Source: Alcanivorax sp. S71-1-4 (lineage in GTDB: Bacteria; Pseudomonadota; Gammaproteobacteria; Pseudomonadales; Alcanivoracaceae). From it: DNA of 64,000 nucleotides. The notes beneath the pieces are model-generated. The model did no database searches and was not told the DNA's origin. It was given only the letters and a program-made list of their open reading frames with translations. The stretch covers positions 62,001-126,000 of the forward strand of contig NZ_AQOR01000007.1 of the NCBI RefSeq assembly GCF_009846755.1. The letters run 5' to 3'. Within the stretch, counting starts at the first letter, position 1. Each line of letters starts with the position of its first letter. Position numbers and translations under genes: made by a program. Shown piece after piece: positions 1 to 8,721 of the stretch.

Positions 1-10
1 GGCAATCAGG

Positions 11-46
11 CAAAAAAAACCCCTCTCCAAAGAGGGTGGAGAGGGG
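11..46 (-). terminator. Possible rho-independent terminator, leftward
   Basis: On the minus strand a 9-bp GC-rich stem (20-28 pairing with 38-46, CCCCTCTCC/GGAGAGGGG) is followed by a run of eight T. A second perfect hairpin lies just upstream on the same strand (56-62 with 69-75, GCGCTAT/ATAGCGC, 6-nt loop). The pair looks like the 3' end of a leftward transcript, but I see no gene on that strand between 46 and 560, so the transcript is unknown. Confidence 0.5.
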
Positions 47-280
47 GGGTTGTGAGCGCTATGTGTGTATAGCGCCTTGGGGGGATGGTTATGGTGTGTC
101 ACCAGTCAGGTAATGCTACGACGGGCGCAGAAAATATGCTGTTAAATCAGGCGTATAAATGTAAGCGGTTACAGCGCAAATGCGGCGAAATGTAAGTATT
201 GAGGGCCGCTGCTGGACGTCATGGCAGGCTGGTGGCACCGACCGCTGATGGGCCCGTCAGCGCGGTCAGCGAAGGAGGCT

Positions 281-298
281 TGTAAGACATTTCCTACA
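281..298 (+). promoter_or_regulatory. GacA-binding upstream activating box
   Basis: The 18-mer TGTAAGACATTTCCTACA matches the GacA box TGTAAG-N6-CTTACA at 11 of 12 fixed positions. It lies about 175-190 bp upstream of the predicted start of the RsmZ-like RNA, and an AT-rich linker (about 350-410) separates the two. As I recall, the rsmZ promoter of Pseudomonas aeruginosa has the same layout, with a distant box and an AT-rich linker bound by H-NS-like proteins. A shorter palindrome, TGTAAGCGGTTACA (159-172), lies further left and does not have the N6 spacing. Confidence 0.75.
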
Positions 299-434
299 AG
301 AGCTGTAGGAGAAACCATGAACTTATTGTCCTTCGAAAGCGCTTCTTAGCACTGGTCTAATCATAACTAGCTGATTCAATTGTTATTTTTTGTTTATTCA
401 GGCAAAGGTATGAGAGAAACGTGTGATTTGTCGC

Positions 435-463
435 ATTTGCCGGCCGGGCTGCGCTGCTATAGT
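435..463 (+). promoter_or_regulatory. Predicted sigma-70 promoter of the RsmZ-like RNA
   Basis: The -10 hexamer TATAGT lies at 458-463. A weak -35 (ATTTGC, 435-440) stands 17 nt upstream, which fits an activator-dependent promoter. Transcription would begin near 470-471. Confidence 0.55.
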
Positions 464-470
464 GGTTCCC

Positions 471-592
471 GTGTCGCAGGGAATGCAGTGCACAAGGATT
501 TGCCAGGGACTGGTAGACACGGATGTCGAGGTGAGCGCAAGACGGGTAAGGATCACTCGAAAAAAAGGGCGGCAGGATGCCGCCCTTTTTCT
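471..592 (+). ncRNA. rsmZ: RsmZ/CsrB-family CsrA-sequestering small RNA
   Basis: This intergenic stretch of about 120 nt holds six GGA motifs (480-482, 496-498, 507-509, 521-523, 550-552, 575-577). Several sit in hairpin loops: CCAG-GGA-CTGG, GACA-CGGA-TGTC, and the AGGAT loop of the terminator stem. Repeated GGA in loops is how Rsm/Csr RNAs bind and titrate CsrA dimers. A promoter, a distant GacA box and a strong terminator frame the RNA. The position next to fdxA and mutS matches rsmZ in Pseudomonas, and csrA itself lies in this window at 50153. The 5' end is predicted from the -10 box only. Confidence 0.8.
562..590. terminator. Bidirectional terminator between rsmZ and fdxA
   Basis: A perfect 7-bp stem (GGGCGGC 567-573 with GCCGCCC 579-585, loop AGGAT) is flanked by an A-run on the left and a T-run on the right. 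It can therefore end both the rightward small RNA and the leftward fdxA transcript. The loop also carries a GGA motif. Confidence 0.85.
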
Positions 593-629
593 TTGTCTGC
601 TGCCCGGCGAGAGCGGGCAGGCGTGCCGA

Positions 630-953
630 TCAGCGGACCAGCTTCTCCAGCTTGTTGGGCACACCGTCCCATTCCTCGGCGTCCGGCATGGCGTCCTTCA
701 TCTCGGTGATGTTCGGCCACTTCTCAGCCAGATCCGCGTTGATCTGCAGGAACTCTTTCTGGTCTTCCGGCAACTCGTCCTCGGAAAAAATGGCGTTGAC
801 GGGGCATTCCGGCTCGCACAGGGCGCAGTCGATGCACTCATCCGGGTGGATCACCAGGAAATTCGGACCTTCATAAAAGCAATCCACGGGGCAGACTTCC
901 ACGCAGTCCGTGTGTTTGCAGTTGATACAGTTCTCGCCTACTACGAACGTCAT
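630..953 (-). CDS. fdxA: 7Fe ferredoxin FdxA
   Basis: This 107-residue soluble electron carrier belongs to the Azotobacter ferredoxin I type. The first half carries nine cysteines, at 9, 12, 17, 21, 25, 40, 43, 46 and 50. That is the pattern of one [3Fe-4S] and one [4Fe-4S] cluster, with the acidic C-terminal extension typical of the family. The ATG at 951-953 follows a GAGG ribosome site. The gene lies just downstream of mutS on the same strand and ends at the bidirectional terminator. The family identity is firm; the physiological partner is not known. Confidence 0.95.
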   Translation of the reverse strand: MTFVVGENCINCKHTDCVEVCPVDCFYEGPNFLVIHPDECIDCALCEPECPVNAIFSEDELPEDQKEFLQINADLAEKWPNITEMKDAMPDAEEWDGVPNKLEKLVR

Positions 954-1070
954 AGCGGGTCCTCATGGTATTGCTGTCTCGGGGCGGCGGTAGTCTAGCC
1001 AGTTCCCCCTGTTCAGGCAAACACGCCGGAAGGCCTGTAAACCCGAGTCCTGACAGCGTGTTAGCCAACG

Positions 1071-3641
1071 TCAAATCAGCTTCTGCAGACGATAAACCAG
1101 TTCCAGTGCCTGACGTGGCGTCAGATTATCCGGGTTGGCCTCCATCAGGGCCTTCTCGGCGGCAGAGGGCCCGCTGGAGAACATGTCCGGCTGCTGCGGC
1201 GCGGCGCCCGGAGCCGCGCCGGTGGCCGGACGGGGGGCGGGCGGCGTGCCGCTTTCCAGTTCAGCCAGCTTGTCCCGTGCCTGCCGGATAACGACGGACG
1301 GCACGCCGGCCAATTGCGCCACCTGTAGACCATAGCTGCGGCTGGCGGGCCCTTCCTGTACCCGGTGCAGGAAGACAATGTTGTCGCCGTGCTCCGTCGC
1401 CGACAGATGCGCATTGAATACCGCAGGCATCTCATCAGCCAGTTGTGTCAATTCGAAATAATGCGTCGCGAACAGCGTAAAGGCACGTAATTCTGATGCC
1501 AGGTGCCGTGCGGCGGCCCAGGCCAGCGCCAGCCCGTCGAAAGTGCTGGTGCCGCGGCCGATCTCGTCCATCAGCACCAGGCTTTCGCTGGTGGCGTGAT
1601 TGAGGATGTTGGCGGTCTCGGCCATTTCCACCATAAAGGTGGAGCGCCCGCCGGCCAGGTCGTCGGAGGAACCGATCCGGGTAAAGATGCGATCCAGCGG
1701 CCCGAGCCGCGCGCTGGCCGCCGGCACCCCGCAGCCAATGTGTGCCATCAGGCTGATCAGTGCCGTCTGCCGCATATAGGTGGATTTACCCCCCATGTTC
1801 GGGCCGGTGATGATCAGCATGCTGCGCTGGCGATCCAGATGCAGGCTGTTGGGCACGAAGGCGTCATCGAGGACCTGTTCCACCACCGGGTGGCGGCCAT
1901 CGATGATTTCCAGTACCGGCTCATCCACCAGTTCCGGCGTCACATAGCCCAATGCCTCGCAGCGTTCCGCGAAGCAGCACAACACATCCAGCTCGGCAAC
2001 CAGTGCGGCGGTTTCCTGCAACAGGCCGAGTTTCTCGGCGAGGGTTTCCAGCAGGTTCTCGTACAGGGATTTTTCCAGCGCCAGGGCGCGGCTGTTGGCA
2101 GAGAGCGCCTTGTCCTCGAACGTTTTCAGTTCCGGCGTGATGAAGCGCTCGGCGTTTTTCATCGTTTGCCGACGCACATAGTCGACGGGGGCCTGTTCGG
2201 CTTCACGGCGGGAGAGTTCGATGTAATAGCCGTGCACGCGGTTGTACTTGACCCGCAACGTCGACAGGCCGGTTCGCTCACGCTCGCGCTTTTCAATATC
2301 GACCAGCACATCGCCGGCGTTCTGACTGATGGCGCGCAGTTCGTCCAGTTCTGCACTGTAACCGGTAGCAATGACACCGCCATCACGAATCAGCATCGGC
2401 GGGTTCTCGATCACCGCACGCTGCAGCAGATCGGCTTCGTCCGGAAACAGGGTCAGCGCTTTCTTCAGTGACGCAAGATCGGCGTCCTGGTCATCCAGCA
2501 GGCTGTGCAGGCGGGGCAGCGCATGCAGGCTCTGGCAGAGCCGCGTCAGATCACGTGGCCGCGCGGAACGCAGGGCCACGCGGCCGAGAATGCGTTCCAT
2601 GTCACCGATGTCGGCCAGCACGCGGCGCTGTTCCTCGAACAGCCAGCTCTGGCGCAACCGCGCTACACGTGCCTGGCGCTGGCCCAGTGCATCGCGGTCC
2701 CGGAGTGGCTGGTTGATCCAGCGGCGCAGCAGGCGTGCGCCCATCGCGGTGACAGTGCTGTCGAGTACCCAGGCCAGGGTGTGCGTGTCGCGACCGTCCA
2801 GAGTCTGGACCAGCTCCAGATTCCGGCGTGTTGCGGCGTCAAGTTGTATGCCCGCGCCATGGTCTTCCCGACGCAGGCCGCGGATATGCGGCAGGCTGGT
2901 GCGCTGCGTATCGCGCGCATATTGCAGCAGGCAACCGGCAGCGGCGATCTCGAGCATATCCGGATTACCGAAGCCGCTCAGGTCGTGCGTGCCGAACTGC
3001 TGACACAGCTGCCGTTTGCCGACTTCCGCATCGAATTCCCACACCGGACGGGCGCGCGCCCCGGTACGCTGGCGCACGCTTTCTGGCAACAGGGCGTCTT
3101 CACTATAAAGAAGTTCTGCCGGTTGCCACCGTTCCAGCAGGGCAAGCAGCGCTTCGTGGCCTTGCAGATGCGTGACGGTGAAGCGACCGGCAGTGAGGTC
3201 CAGGCTGGCGGCGGCAATATATTGATCCTGCTGCGCCAACGCGCAAATCAGATTGTCGCGGCGCTCATCCAGCAACGCTTCATCACTCACCGTGCCTGGT
3301 GTGACGATGCGCGCGACGCGCCGCTCCACCGGCCCCTTGCTCGTCGCCGGGTCACCGAACTGCTCGCAGATCGCCACCGATTCACCCAGCCGCACCAGCC
3401 GCGCCAGATAGCCTTCCGCCGCGTGGTAGGGCACGCCGGCCATGGGGATCGGCTTGCCATTGGACTGGCCACGGGCGGTCAGGGTGATGTCCAGCAGCCG
3501 GGCCGCTTTCTCGGCGTCGCCGAAAAACAGCTCGTAGAAATCGCCCATGCGGTAGAACACCAGTTGGGTGGGGTGTTCGGCCTTGATGCGGAGGTATTGC
3601 TGCATCATGGGTGTATGAGCGCTGAGATCATCCTTAGACAT
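1071..3641 (-). CDS. mutS: DNA mismatch repair protein MutS
   Basis: MutS recognises mismatches and small loops and starts methyl-directed repair with MutL. The 856-residue protein has the N-terminal mismatch-binding segment with the Phe-x-Glu motif (FYELF), the connector and lever domains, and the ABC-type ATPase with a [10 protein letters not shown]-loop near residue 615. I chose the ATG at 3639-3641 because the following residues ([10 protein letters not shown]) align with the start of E. coli MutS. An in-frame TTG 33 nt further upstream is possible but has no ribosome site. In Pseudomonas the next genes are cinA/pncC and recA; here about 40 kb separates them. Confidence 0.97.
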   Translation of the reverse strand: MSKDDLSAHTPMMQQYLRIKAEHPTQLVFYRMGDFYELFFGDAEKAARLLDITLTARGQSNGKPIPMAGVPYHAAEGYLARLVRLGESVAICEQFGDPATSKGPVERRVARIVTPGTVSDEALLDERRDNLICALAQQDQYIAAASLDLTAGRFTVTHLQGHEALLALLERWQPAELLYSEDALLPESVRQRTGARARPVWEFDAEVGKRQLCQQFGTHDLSGFGNPDMLEIAAAGCLLQYARDTQRTSLPHIRGLRREDHGAGIQLDAATRRNLELVQTLDGRDTHTLAWVLDSTVTAMGARLLRRWINQPLRDRDALGQRQARVARLRQSWLFEEQRRVLADIGDMERILGRVALRSARPRDLTRLCQSLHALPRLHSLLDDQDADLASLKKALTLFPDEADLLQRAVIENPPMLIRDGGVIATGYSAELDELRAISQNAGDVLVDIEKRERERTGLSTLRVKYNRVHGYYIELSRREAEQAPVDYVRRQTMKNAERFITPELKTFEDKALSANSRALALEKSLYENLLETLAEKLGLLQETAALVAELDVLCCFAERCEALGYVTPELVDEPVLEIIDGRHPVVEQVLDDAFVPNSLHLDRQRSMLIITGPNMGGKSTYMRQTALISLMAHIGCGVPAASARLGPLDRIFTRIGSSDDLAGGRSTFMVEMAETANILNHATSESLVLMDEIGRGTSTFDGLALAWAAARHLASELRAFTLFATHYFELTQLADEMPAVFNAHLSATEHGDNIVFLHRVQEGPASRSYGLQVAQLAGVPSVVIRQARDKLAELESGTPPAPRPATGAAPGAAPQQPDMFSSGPSAAEKALMEANPDNLTPRQALELVYRLQKLI

Positions 3642-3793
3642 AGAGAAAAGGTCTGCCTTGGTCCGGGGGGTCAATAGAATTCAGACGGCGTATCCGGCGT
3701 CGCAAAGAGACGGAGCATAGCAAAGGTAGTCTGCCGGCTCTATTGCCGGGGCAAAGACAGGGTTGTCCCGCTGAGGCGGCCTCTTTAATATAT

Positions 3794-3808
3794 GACCGAT
3801 CAGTCGGT
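3794..3808 (+). promoter_or_regulatory. TetR operator site 1 (nitroreductase promoter)
   Basis: GACCGATCAGTCGGT is an inverted repeat with ACCGA/TCGGT arms, and it belongs to the repeated palindrome family of this cluster. It ends 21 bp before the nitroreductase ATG, so a bound repressor should block transcription. Confidence 0.7.
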
Positions 3809-3829
3809 TAATTGAGTGAGCCTCACTGC

Positions 3830-4507
3830 ATGAAGGTATCCGAAGCCATCCTTTCCCGTCGCTCTGTGCGGGCTTTCAGCGAACGGCCTGTTGCTGCCGA
3901 CGTATTGCGCCGCGTCACCGAACTGGCTGCCCGTGCCCCATCCGGCGGCAACCTCCAGCCCTGGCATGTGGATATTGTTGCAGGCGAAAAGCTGGCGGAA
4001 CTCAAAGCCGTTGTACGGCAACGGATCATGGAGGCGCCTTCGCCGCAGGGCGAAGGTGCGGAGTACGATATCTATCCGCCGTCGCTGGGTGAACCATACC
4101 GCACCTATCGCTATCAGCTTGGCGAGGCGATGTACGCCCGCCTCGGCATTCCGCGCGAGGACAAGCAGGCGCGGGCACGCTGGTTTGCTCGCAACTTTGA
4201 ATTCTTTGGGGCGCCGGCGGCATTGTTCATGTCGGTGGATCGCCAGATGGGGCCGCCGCAATGGTCGGATATGGGCATGTATCTGCAGACGTTCATGCTG
4301 CTGTTGCGTGAGCAGGGGCTGCACAGTTGCCCGCAGGAATGTTGGGCGCTTTATGCCCCGACGATCTCGTCCTTTCTGGGGCTGCCGGCGGAACGGATGC
4401 TGTTCTGTGGCATGTCGATCGGTTATGCCGCAGAGGATGACGCGTTGAGTGATTTTCGGGCCGAACGTGCGCCGCTGGAGGCGTTTGCCCGCTTTCACGG
4501 TCTATGA
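3830..4507 (+). CDS. Nitroreductase-family flavoprotein
   Basis: This 225-residue protein has the nitroreductase fold, which binds FMN and uses NAD(P)H. The N-terminal RRSVRAF and the APSGGNLQPW segment are the FMN-phosphate and substrate-loop motifs. In catabolic clusters such enzymes can reduce quinones, enones or nitro groups; the substrate here is not evident. I prefer the ATG at 3830, although an in-frame TTG at 3812 would add six residues and abuts the operator. The gene is convergent with tetR and is the leftmost member of the palindrome-marked regulon. Confidence 0.8.
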   Translation: MKVSEAILSRRSVRAFSERPVAADVLRRVTELAARAPSGGNLQPWHVDIVAGEKLAELKAVVRQRIMEAPSPQGEGAEYDIYPPSLGEPYRTYRYQLGEAMYARLGIPREDKQARARWFARNFEFFGAPAALFMSVDRQMGPPQWSDMGMYLQTFMLLLREQGLHSCPQECWALYAPTISSFLGLPAERMLFCGMSIGYAAEDDALSDFRAERAPLEAFARFHGL

Positions 4508-4511
4508 GGGG

Positions 4512-4534
4512 CTCGCCCGGCCAGGCCGGGCGAG
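4512..4534. terminator. Hairpin between convergent genes
   Basis: A perfect 9-bp GC-rich stem (CTCGCCCGG 4512-4520 with CCGGGCGAG 4526-4534) lies between the nitroreductase stop and the tetR stop. There is no T-run, so it is at best a weak or bidirectional terminator. Confidence 0.4.
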
Positions 4535-4546
4535 GTCCGCCGCGCC

Positions 4547-5149
4547 TCAGGGAAAGGTGCTGTCCTTGAAGCCGGTCAGGAACAGTTTCGAGATGCGCAG
4601 CGCCAGTTCTTCCGGCGTCATGGTGCCGCTTTTTTCGTACCAGGTGAACGTCCAGATCAGCATGCCGAACAGCAGCATGGCGTAGGGCGTTTTCACTTTC
4701 ACCGGTTTCAGCAGGCCGGGATTGATTTCCTCCAGCAGGCCGACCAGCACTTCCACGATTTTGCCCTCCAGCTTCAGCAACTGATTGCGGCGGTTGTCCG
4801 GCAGGAAGGCCACGTCTTTCATCAGCACCAGATGTTCGTGGCGGGAATCTGCCGCCCGTTGCACGAAGCTGGTGACGAAGCGGGCGAAGCGTTCTTCGGC
4901 GGGGAGTGGCAGGGTGGCCACGGCGGCGAGTTCCGCGTGCAGGGACTGGGTGTGTTCGCTGGCAATGGCGTACAGCACTTCTTCCTTGCTGGAGAAGTAG
5001 TGATACAGACGCGATTTCGACGCCCCGCAGGCGTTGGCCACGTCGATCATCGACGTGCTCTGGAACCCTTTTTCTGCGAACAGGCAAGCGGCCTGGTCGA
5101 GGATATCCTGTTTCTTGTCATCGTAATCGTCAGCGCGTACCCGGCTCAT
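4547..5149 (-). CDS. TetR-family repressor, likely regulator of the whole cluster
   Basis: This 200-residue DNA-binding protein has an N-terminal helix-turn-helix (about residues 15-60: KQDILDQAACLFAEKGF, then SKSRLYHYFSSKEEVLYA) and a C-terminal ligand-binding half. The ATG at 5147-5149 has an AAGGAG ribosome site; a longer in-frame reading to 5287 lacks one and has no TetR homology. It is divergent from the acyl-CoA synthetase operon, and two palindromes lie in the shared promoter region. That predicts autoregulation and repression of the other units through the same palindrome. The inducer is probably a pathway acyl-CoA (inference). Confidence 0.88.
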   Translation of the reverse strand: MSRVRADDYDDKKQDILDQAACLFAEKGFQSTSMIDVANACGASKSRLYHYFSSKEEVLYAIASEHTQSLHAELAAVATLPLPAEERFARFVTSFVQRAADSRHEHLVLMKDVAFLPDNRRNQLLKLEGKIVEVLVGLLEEINPGLLKPVKVKTPYAMLLFGMLIWTFTWYEKSGTMTPEELALRISKLFLTGFKDSTFP

Positions 5150-5301
5150 TGTCAGGTAACTCCTTGTTTTTAAAAAAATAAAAATGGGGTTCGCTGGGCG
5201 AGGTCCGTGCCTGCGCCGCGTGAAGGCGAATCCGGTAAGGCTGCATTCTAGGCAGTGATCGCGGGGCCATACCCCGACACAGATCAATAGTTTATAGACT
5301 T

Positions 5302-5315
5302 ACCGCCTGGTCGGT
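5302..5315. promoter_or_regulatory. TetR operator site 2 (tetR side)
   Basis: ACCGCCTGGTCGGT is a diverged copy of the cluster palindrome. It sits 150 bp upstream of the tetR start codon and is best placed to control tetR itself. Confidence 0.55.
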
Positions 5316-5377
5316 CGAATAAAAGAGCTTGCTGGCAGTTCGATATCAACGCATATAGATAGATCACGCTCAGGCTC

Positions 5378-5406
5378 TTTTAAAGTCCGTCTGGACGGTC
5401 TATTAT
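5378..5406 (+). promoter_or_regulatory. Promoter with TetR operator site 3 (acyl-CoA synthetase operon)
   Basis: The palindrome GTCCGTCTGGACGGTC (5385-5400) fills the 17-nt spacer between a -35-like TTTTAA (5378-5383) and a -10 TATTAT (5401-5406). Repressor bound here would directly exclude RNA polymerase. The next gene starts at 5494. Confidence 0.75.
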
Positions 5407-5493
5407 TCGGGAAAGGTTGCCGCCCCGGCCTGGCCAGCTGTGGGTGGGATGCGTCAGGTAGATGAAAAAGAACAGAGATTCGGGAGAACAATA

Positions 5494-7056
5494 ATGCAAT
5501 TTGAGCTGACTCACGCGCTGCATCGAATGCTTCAACAGAAGCCCCATTCCCCCGCTGTCATATTCCGTGACCGCCAACGCACCTGGTCCGAGCTGGCCGA
5601 TCGTGTGGCCCGGCTGGCCGGTGCCCTGCAGTCCCTGGGTATGAGCGCAGGGGACCGGGTCGGCATGTTGAGCCTGAATTCGGATTATTACCTTGAATAC
5701 ATGCTCGGCGTCTGGTGGGCGGGCGGGGCCCTGAACCCGGTGAACACCCGCTGGAGCCCCGCGGAAGTCGCTTACTCTCTGGACGACTGCGATACCCGCA
5801 TCCTGCTGGTGGATGACAGTGTCGCGACCTGGGGAGACGATTTGCGCGAGCGCTCGAAGGTGCTGACCACCCTGATCTATGTCGGGGACGGCAAAGCACC
5901 AGAGGGCATGCTGCATTATGAAACGTTGCTGAAAGAGGCGGCTCCGGCGCCGGACGCCCGTCGGGGTGGCGAGGACCTGGCCGGTGTCTTTTATACCGGC
6001 GGCACCACAGGTTTTCCGAAAGGTGTGATGCTGTCGCACGTCAATCTGCTCAGCAATGCCCTGGGCTACTTAATGGACCTCGATTACCGCGAGGACGAGG
6101 TGGTGCTCGGTGTGGCCCCGATTTTCCATCAGGCTGGCATGTGCATCATCGTGCGCGCTTTTCTGCGCGGGTGCCCCACGGTAGTGGTCGAAGGCTTTGA
6201 GCCGCTGGCGGTGATGCAGGCCATCGAGCGTCACCGCGCGACTTTTACGCTGCTGGTGCCGACCATGATCCAGCGGCTGGTGGATCACCCAGAACTGAAA
6301 AATCATGACCTGAGCAGCCTGCGCCGGATTCTGTACGGTGCTTCGCCCATCAGCGAAAGCGTTCTCGGGCGTGCTTTCGACGCACTGGCTGGTGTCGAAT
6401 TCTGTCAGGGCTATGGCATGACGGAAACCGGCGGCCCTTACACCTTTTTGCCCCCCTGGTGCCATACGCCTGCTGGACAGAAAGCCGGCATGCTGCGTTC
6501 GGCTGGCCGCGCGATGTGGGGCATTGAAGTGCGCATCGTGGATGAGGACGGTCATCCGGTGGCGCCCGGTGTGGTGGGCGAGATTGCCGCCCGGGGCCCT
6601 GGTGTGATGCAGGGTTACTGGGGGCGGGAGGAAGAAACCCGTGCGTCGCTGAGGGATGGCTGGATGCACTCCGGTGATGCCGGTTACCTCAACGAAGATG
6701 GCTTTCTGTTTATCGTTGACCGGGTCAAGGACATGATCGTGTCCGGTGGCGAAAACGTGTATTCCAGCGAAGTGGAAAATGCACTGTGCCGCCATCCTGC
6801 GGTACAGACCTGTGCCGTGATCGGCATTCCCAATGAACGCTGGGGCGAGGCGGTGCACGCAGTGGTTGTGCTGCAGCCGGAGCAGTCGGCGACGGCCGAG
6901 GAGCTGCGGGAATTCTGCAAGACACTGATTGCCGGGTACAAGTGTCCTGTCAGTGCCGAATTCCGTGATGCGCTGCCTGTGTCCGGTGCTGGCAAGGTAC
7001 TCAAACACGTGTTGCGTGAGCCGTACTGGGCAGGGCACTCGCGTTATATCGCCTGA
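5494..7056 (+). CDS. Acyl-CoA synthetase (AMP-forming, FadD/long-chain type)
   Basis: The enzyme would activate a carboxylic acid to its CoA thioester with ATP, the entry step of the pathway. The 520-residue protein has the adenylate-forming P-loop FYTGGTTGFPKGVMLSH (about residue 170), the GYGMTETGG motif (about 308), the hinge region and the C-terminal VSGGENVYSSEVE segment. The ATG at 5494 follows a GGGAG site; an in-frame ATG at 5440 overlaps no such site. It is followed after 16 bp by the ferredoxin reductase gene and forms one operon with it. The acid it activates cannot be read from the sequence. Confidence 0.9.
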   Translation: MQFELTHALHRMLQQKPHSPAVIFRDRQRTWSELADRVARLAGALQSLGMSAGDRVGMLSLNSDYYLEYMLGVWWAGGALNPVNTRWSPAEVAYSLDDCDTRILLVDDSVATWGDDLRERSKVLTTLIYVGDGKAPEGMLHYETLLKEAAPAPDARRGGEDLAGVFYTGGTTGFPKGVMLSHVNLLSNALGYLMDLDYREDEVVLGVAPIFHQAGMCIIVRAFLRGCPTVVVEGFEPLAVMQAIERHRATFTLLVPTMIQRLVDHPELKNHDLSSLRRILYGASPISESVLGRAFDALAGVEFCQGYGMTETGGPYTFLPPWCHTPAGQKAGMLRSAGRAMWGIEVRIVDEDGHPVAPGVVGEIAARGPGVMQGYWGREEETRASLRDGWMHSGDAGYLNEDGFLFIVDRVKDMIVSGGENVYSSEVENALCRHPAVQTCAVIGIPNERWGEAVHAVVVLQPEQSATAEELREFCKTLIAGYKCPVSAEFRDALPVSGAGKVLKHVLREPYWAGHSRYIA

Positions 7057-7072
7057 AGAAGGGAGCGTCATC

Positions 7073-8323
7073 ATGACAGACATTACACAGCCCCCTGGCG
7101 TGGTCATTGTCGGTGCCGGCCAGGCCGGTAGCGAAGTGGCCACCGCGCTGCGGCAGCAGGGTTTTGTAGGCAGCATCACCCTGCTGGGCGATGAAGCTTA
7201 CCTGCCTTACCGCCGCCCGCCGCTGTCAAAGACGTTCCTGGCGGGTCAGGCCACGCTGGCCTCCCTGTATCTGAAGCCGGCAGATGTCTATGCCCGGCAT
7301 GGCATCCATTGTCGCGTGGGCGTGCGGGCGCACCGCATCGACGCGGCCGCGCGCCAGTTGTGGCTGTCTGATGGTGAGGTGTTGCCGTATCAGCATCTGG
7401 TGCTGGCTACCGGCGGGCGGCCGAGGCCGTTGTCGGTGCCGGGGGCAGACAAGGGCAACCTGCATTACCTGCGCACCATTGATGACGTGGAGCGTCTGAA
7501 AAGCCACTTTGTGTCTGGTGCGCGGCTGGTCTTGATTGGCGGCGGATATATCGGCCTGGAAACGGCGGCTGTGGCGGTCAAGGCCGGGTTGCGGGTGACC
7601 GTGGTCGAGGCCATGCCCAGGGTGCTGGCACGTGTGGCGGCGCCGGTGCTCTCCGAGTTCTATCAGTCGGTGCATCGCGGCCACGGCGTCGAGATTGTGA
7701 CCGACGCGGCGGTGGCGTCGCTGTCACAGACGGAAGACGGTACACGGGTGCAGTTGGCCGACGGTCGTGAATTGTCGGCGGATCTGGTCATCGCCGGCAT
7801 TGGACTGGTGCCGGAGACGGCGCTGGCGGAAACAGCCGGTGCTGCAGTGACGCCAGCAGGCATCGTCGTGGATACCGCTTGCCGCACATCAATCGCGAAT
7901 ATCTACGCGGTGGGTGACTGTACCTTTCACGAGAACGCGTTCTATGGCCGGCATATGCGGGTGGAATCTGTGCCGCACGCCACCGAGCAGGCGCGTACGC
8001 TGGCTGCGGCGTTGTGCGGCAAGCCGGTCTGTTATGCCTCCGTGCCCTGGTTCTGGTCCGATCAGTATGATCTGAAACTGCAGATGGTCGGGTTGTCGGA
8101 AGGCTACGACCAGGTGGTGCTGCGCGGTGATCCGGAACAGGCGTCGTTCATCGCGTTTTATCTGCGCAAGGGAGTGGTGATCTCGGCGGATGCGGTGAAC
8201 CGGCCGCAGGATTTCATGGTAGCGAAACGGTTGGTGGCGGACCGGGTGCACGTCATGCCGGAGCAGTTGCAGCAGCAGGATGTCCCGTTGAAGACGCTGC
8301 TTCAGCAGGATGCGGTGGCCTGA
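7073..8323 (+). CDS. FAD-dependent NAD(P)H ferredoxin reductase (Rieske oxygenase electron supply)
   Basis: This 416-residue reductase has two dinucleotide-binding motifs: GAGQAG near residue 14 for FAD and GGGYIGLE near 155 for NAD(P)H. It also has the FAD-ribityl motif YAVGDC (about 280) and a C-terminal reductase domain (PWFWSDQYDLKLQMVG). This is the ferredoxin/rubredoxin reductase family that feeds three-component ring-hydroxylating oxygenases. The only [2Fe-2S] ferredoxin gene of the window lies convergently, 400 bp away, followed by the oxygenase subunits, so the chain is complete. The ATG at 7073 follows a GGGAG site. Confidence 0.9.
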   Translation: MTDITQPPGVVIVGAGQAGSEVATALRQQGFVGSITLLGDEAYLPYRRPPLSKTFLAGQATLASLYLKPADVYARHGIHCRVGVRAHRIDAAARQLWLSDGEVLPYQHLVLATGGRPRPLSVPGADKGNLHYLRTIDDVERLKSHFVSGARLVLIGGGYIGLETAAVAVKAGLRVTVVEAMPRVLARVAAPVLSEFYQSVHRGHGVEIVTDAAVASLSQTEDGTRVQLADGRELSADLVIAGIGLVPETALAETAGAAVTPAGIVVDTACRTSIANIYAVGDCTFHENAFYGRHMRVESVPHATEQARTLAAALCGKPVCYASVPWFWSDQYDLKLQMVGLSEGYDQVVLRGDPEQASFIAFYLRKGVVISADAVNRPQDFMVAKRLVADRVHVMPEQLQQQDVPLKTLLQQDAVA

Positions 8324-8395
8324 TCCCGCAAGCGTGTCGAAATGTGTGCCATGATGGATCTTGATCTCTCAATGAAAATCCGAGATAGGTCCGTA

Positions 8396-8554
8396 GGGTG
8401 GGTAGAGCCAAAGGCGAAACCCACCACGTCCATGTCGCACACTGCTCGCACAAAACCAGCGGAACTACCCGCCTCCCAAGCTGGGTGATTTCGATGATTC
8501 TGCGGGAGTAACAGGTATGGACCCGGTGGGTTTCGCCTTTGGCTCTACCCACCC
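8396..8554. mobile_element. Small MITE-like element, copy 1
   Basis: Perfect 30-bp terminal inverted repeats (8396-8425 and 8525-8554, starting GGGTGGGTAGAGCC) enclose about 100 bp without a convincing gene. The interior is recognisably the same, in reverse orientation, as that of the element at 50885-51083; for example, CAGAATCATCGAAA and TTTTGTGCGAGCAGTG occur in both. No transposase is present, so it would be non-mobile on its own. It lies between the two convergent 3' ends of the reductase and ferredoxin genes. Confidence 0.7.
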
Positions 8555-8659
8555 CACGGCACTTGCTCCTCGCGTATCCCGCGCGCACCTCGCAAACCTG
8601 TCGAGATGCCTCTCTTCAACAAGCCTCAATGCGCCGAATCCTTTCTGGCGGGCAGCACG

Positions 8660-8688
8660 AAAAAAAGCGCAGACCGGCAGGTCTGCGC
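8660..8688 (-). terminator. Terminator of the ferredoxin gene
   Basis: On the minus strand a perfect 9-bp stem (GCGCAGACC/GGTCTGCGC, 8667-8675 with 8680-8688, loop of 4) is followed by a run of seven T. It lies 34 bp beyond the ferredoxin stop codon. Confidence 0.85.
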
Positions 8689-8721
8689 CTCGTAGCTCGT
8701 TGAGAAAAGGCAGAAAGAAAA

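Noticed and set aside
1503-2471. Plus-strand open frames opposite mutS (also 2505-3677)
   Set aside because: These are shadows of the unmistakable mutS frame, a common effect of high GC content.
3274-3674. Upstream TTG start for mutS at 3674
   Set aside because: It has no ribosome site, and the ATG at 3641 aligns with the E. coli MutS N-terminus.
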